A stretch of 5,324 bases of DNA, taken from assembly GCA_020430865.1 (NCBI GenBank), contig JAGQIY010000239.1, positions 1 to 5,324 of the forward strand. Reading direction: 5' to 3'. The DNA comes from Myxococcales bacterium (GTDB taxonomy: Bacteria > Myxococcota > Polyangia > Polyangiales > Polyangiaceae). The notes below the pieces were generated by a model that ran no database searches, was not told the DNA's origin, and was given only the letters and a program-made list of their open reading frames with translations. Shown one piece after another: positions 5,091-5,324 of this stretch (within the stretch, counting starts at the first letter, position 1; every line of letters starts with the position of its first letter). A program made the translations under genes and the position numbers.

Positions 5091-5324
5091 ATGGGACATG
5101 CATTCGCCGACATCGCGTTCACGAAACACGTAAGAGCGCTGCAAGAGCGCATGGGGAGCCGCCGCAGCTACGCCAAGCTCGAGGGGCTCTCGCAGACGAA
5201 CTACACGCTCGGTGACCTGGAGACCGGGTTCATTTCCGCGCGAGACAGCTTCTACATGGCGAGCATCTCGGAGACGGGCTGGCCTTACCTGCAGCACCGT
5301 GGTGGCCCGCGGGGCTTCGTCAAG
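5091..5324 (+). CDS. pyridoxamine 5'-phosphate oxidase-family flavin-binding protein (3' partial)
   Basis: An open frame of 78 codons starts at ATG 5091 behind a perfect AGGAGG and runs off the window end without a stop. The N-terminus has an ADIAFTKHVRALQERMGSR helix (6-24). It leads to the family's first beta-barrel strands: FISARDSFYMAS (47-58) and SETGWPYLQHRGGPRGFVK (60-78). The 'A-x-R-D-S-F-Y-x-A-S/T-x-S-E-x-G-W-P-Y-x-Q-H-R-G-G' pattern is characteristic of the PNPOx-like split-barrel flavin proteins whose N-terminal half contacts FMN. These are usually about 200 residues or a little longer, so well over half the protein is outside the window. The family includes oxidoreductases on small substrates and F420 or FMN binders; the actual reaction here is unknown. 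It follows the AhpD-family gene by 122 nt on the same strand, so cotranscription is plausible and a redox-related role is inferred. Confidence 0.88.
   Translation, partial: MGHAFADIAFTKHVRALQERMGSRRSYAKLEGLSQTNYTLGDLETGFISARDSFYMASISETGWPYLQHRGGPRGFVK

Overview
The window is GC-rich and coding-dense and looks chromosomal. Codons are strongly G/C-ended. It contains a lipoprotein with a G-N-G-G-S linker and an IgGFc-binding-type ectodomain, a combination typical of large myxobacterial genomes. A Myxococcota host, probably Polyangia-like, is therefore the best guess. This is inference from gene style, because no rRNA or other marker gene is present.

Left half (1-3184). The window opens with the 3' end of a rightward gene (1-221) whose tail resembles M19-like metallopeptidase/amidohydrolase proteins. 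It converges on a leftward pair, with one base between the two stop codons. The pair is transcribed right to left. First comes a secreted lipoprotein with an IgGFc-binding-protein-type ectodomain (3184-1484). After a 40-bp gap comes an unrecognised protein with two membrane helices and a large soluble C-terminal part (1443-223). The short gap and shared strand suggest an operon that puts one protein on the cell surface and one in the membrane.

Middle (3185-3370). A 186-bp non-coding gap separates the lipoprotein gene from a LysR-type regulator. It carries three copies of a 7-bp word, two direct and one inverted, that can form alternative hairpins around a weak promoter-like sequence.

Right half (3371-5324). 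A leftward LysR-family regulator (4294-3371) is divergent from a rightward AhpD/carboxymuconolactone-decarboxylase-family gene (4423-4968) with a CxxC-x3-H redox centre. The 128-bp divergent gap holds an AT-rich promoter zone with a T-N11-A LysR-type dyad and a perfect 17-bp palindrome just before the Shine-Dalgarno. A pyridoxamine-5'-phosphate-oxidase-like flavin protein follows, cut by the window edge (5091-5324+). It is preceded by a near-perfect consensus ribosome binding site. Between these two genes lies a 77-nt segment that folds into a long rod (14-bp outer stem plus nested helices). This is the strongest unexplained signal in the window.

A working model for the right half is a small LysR-controlled redox or detoxification module: an AhpD-like thiol enzyme and a flavin-binding enzyme whose relative expression could be set by the structured spacer. 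No mobile element, CRISPR array, tRNA or rRNA was seen, and no non-coding stretch exceeds 300 bases.
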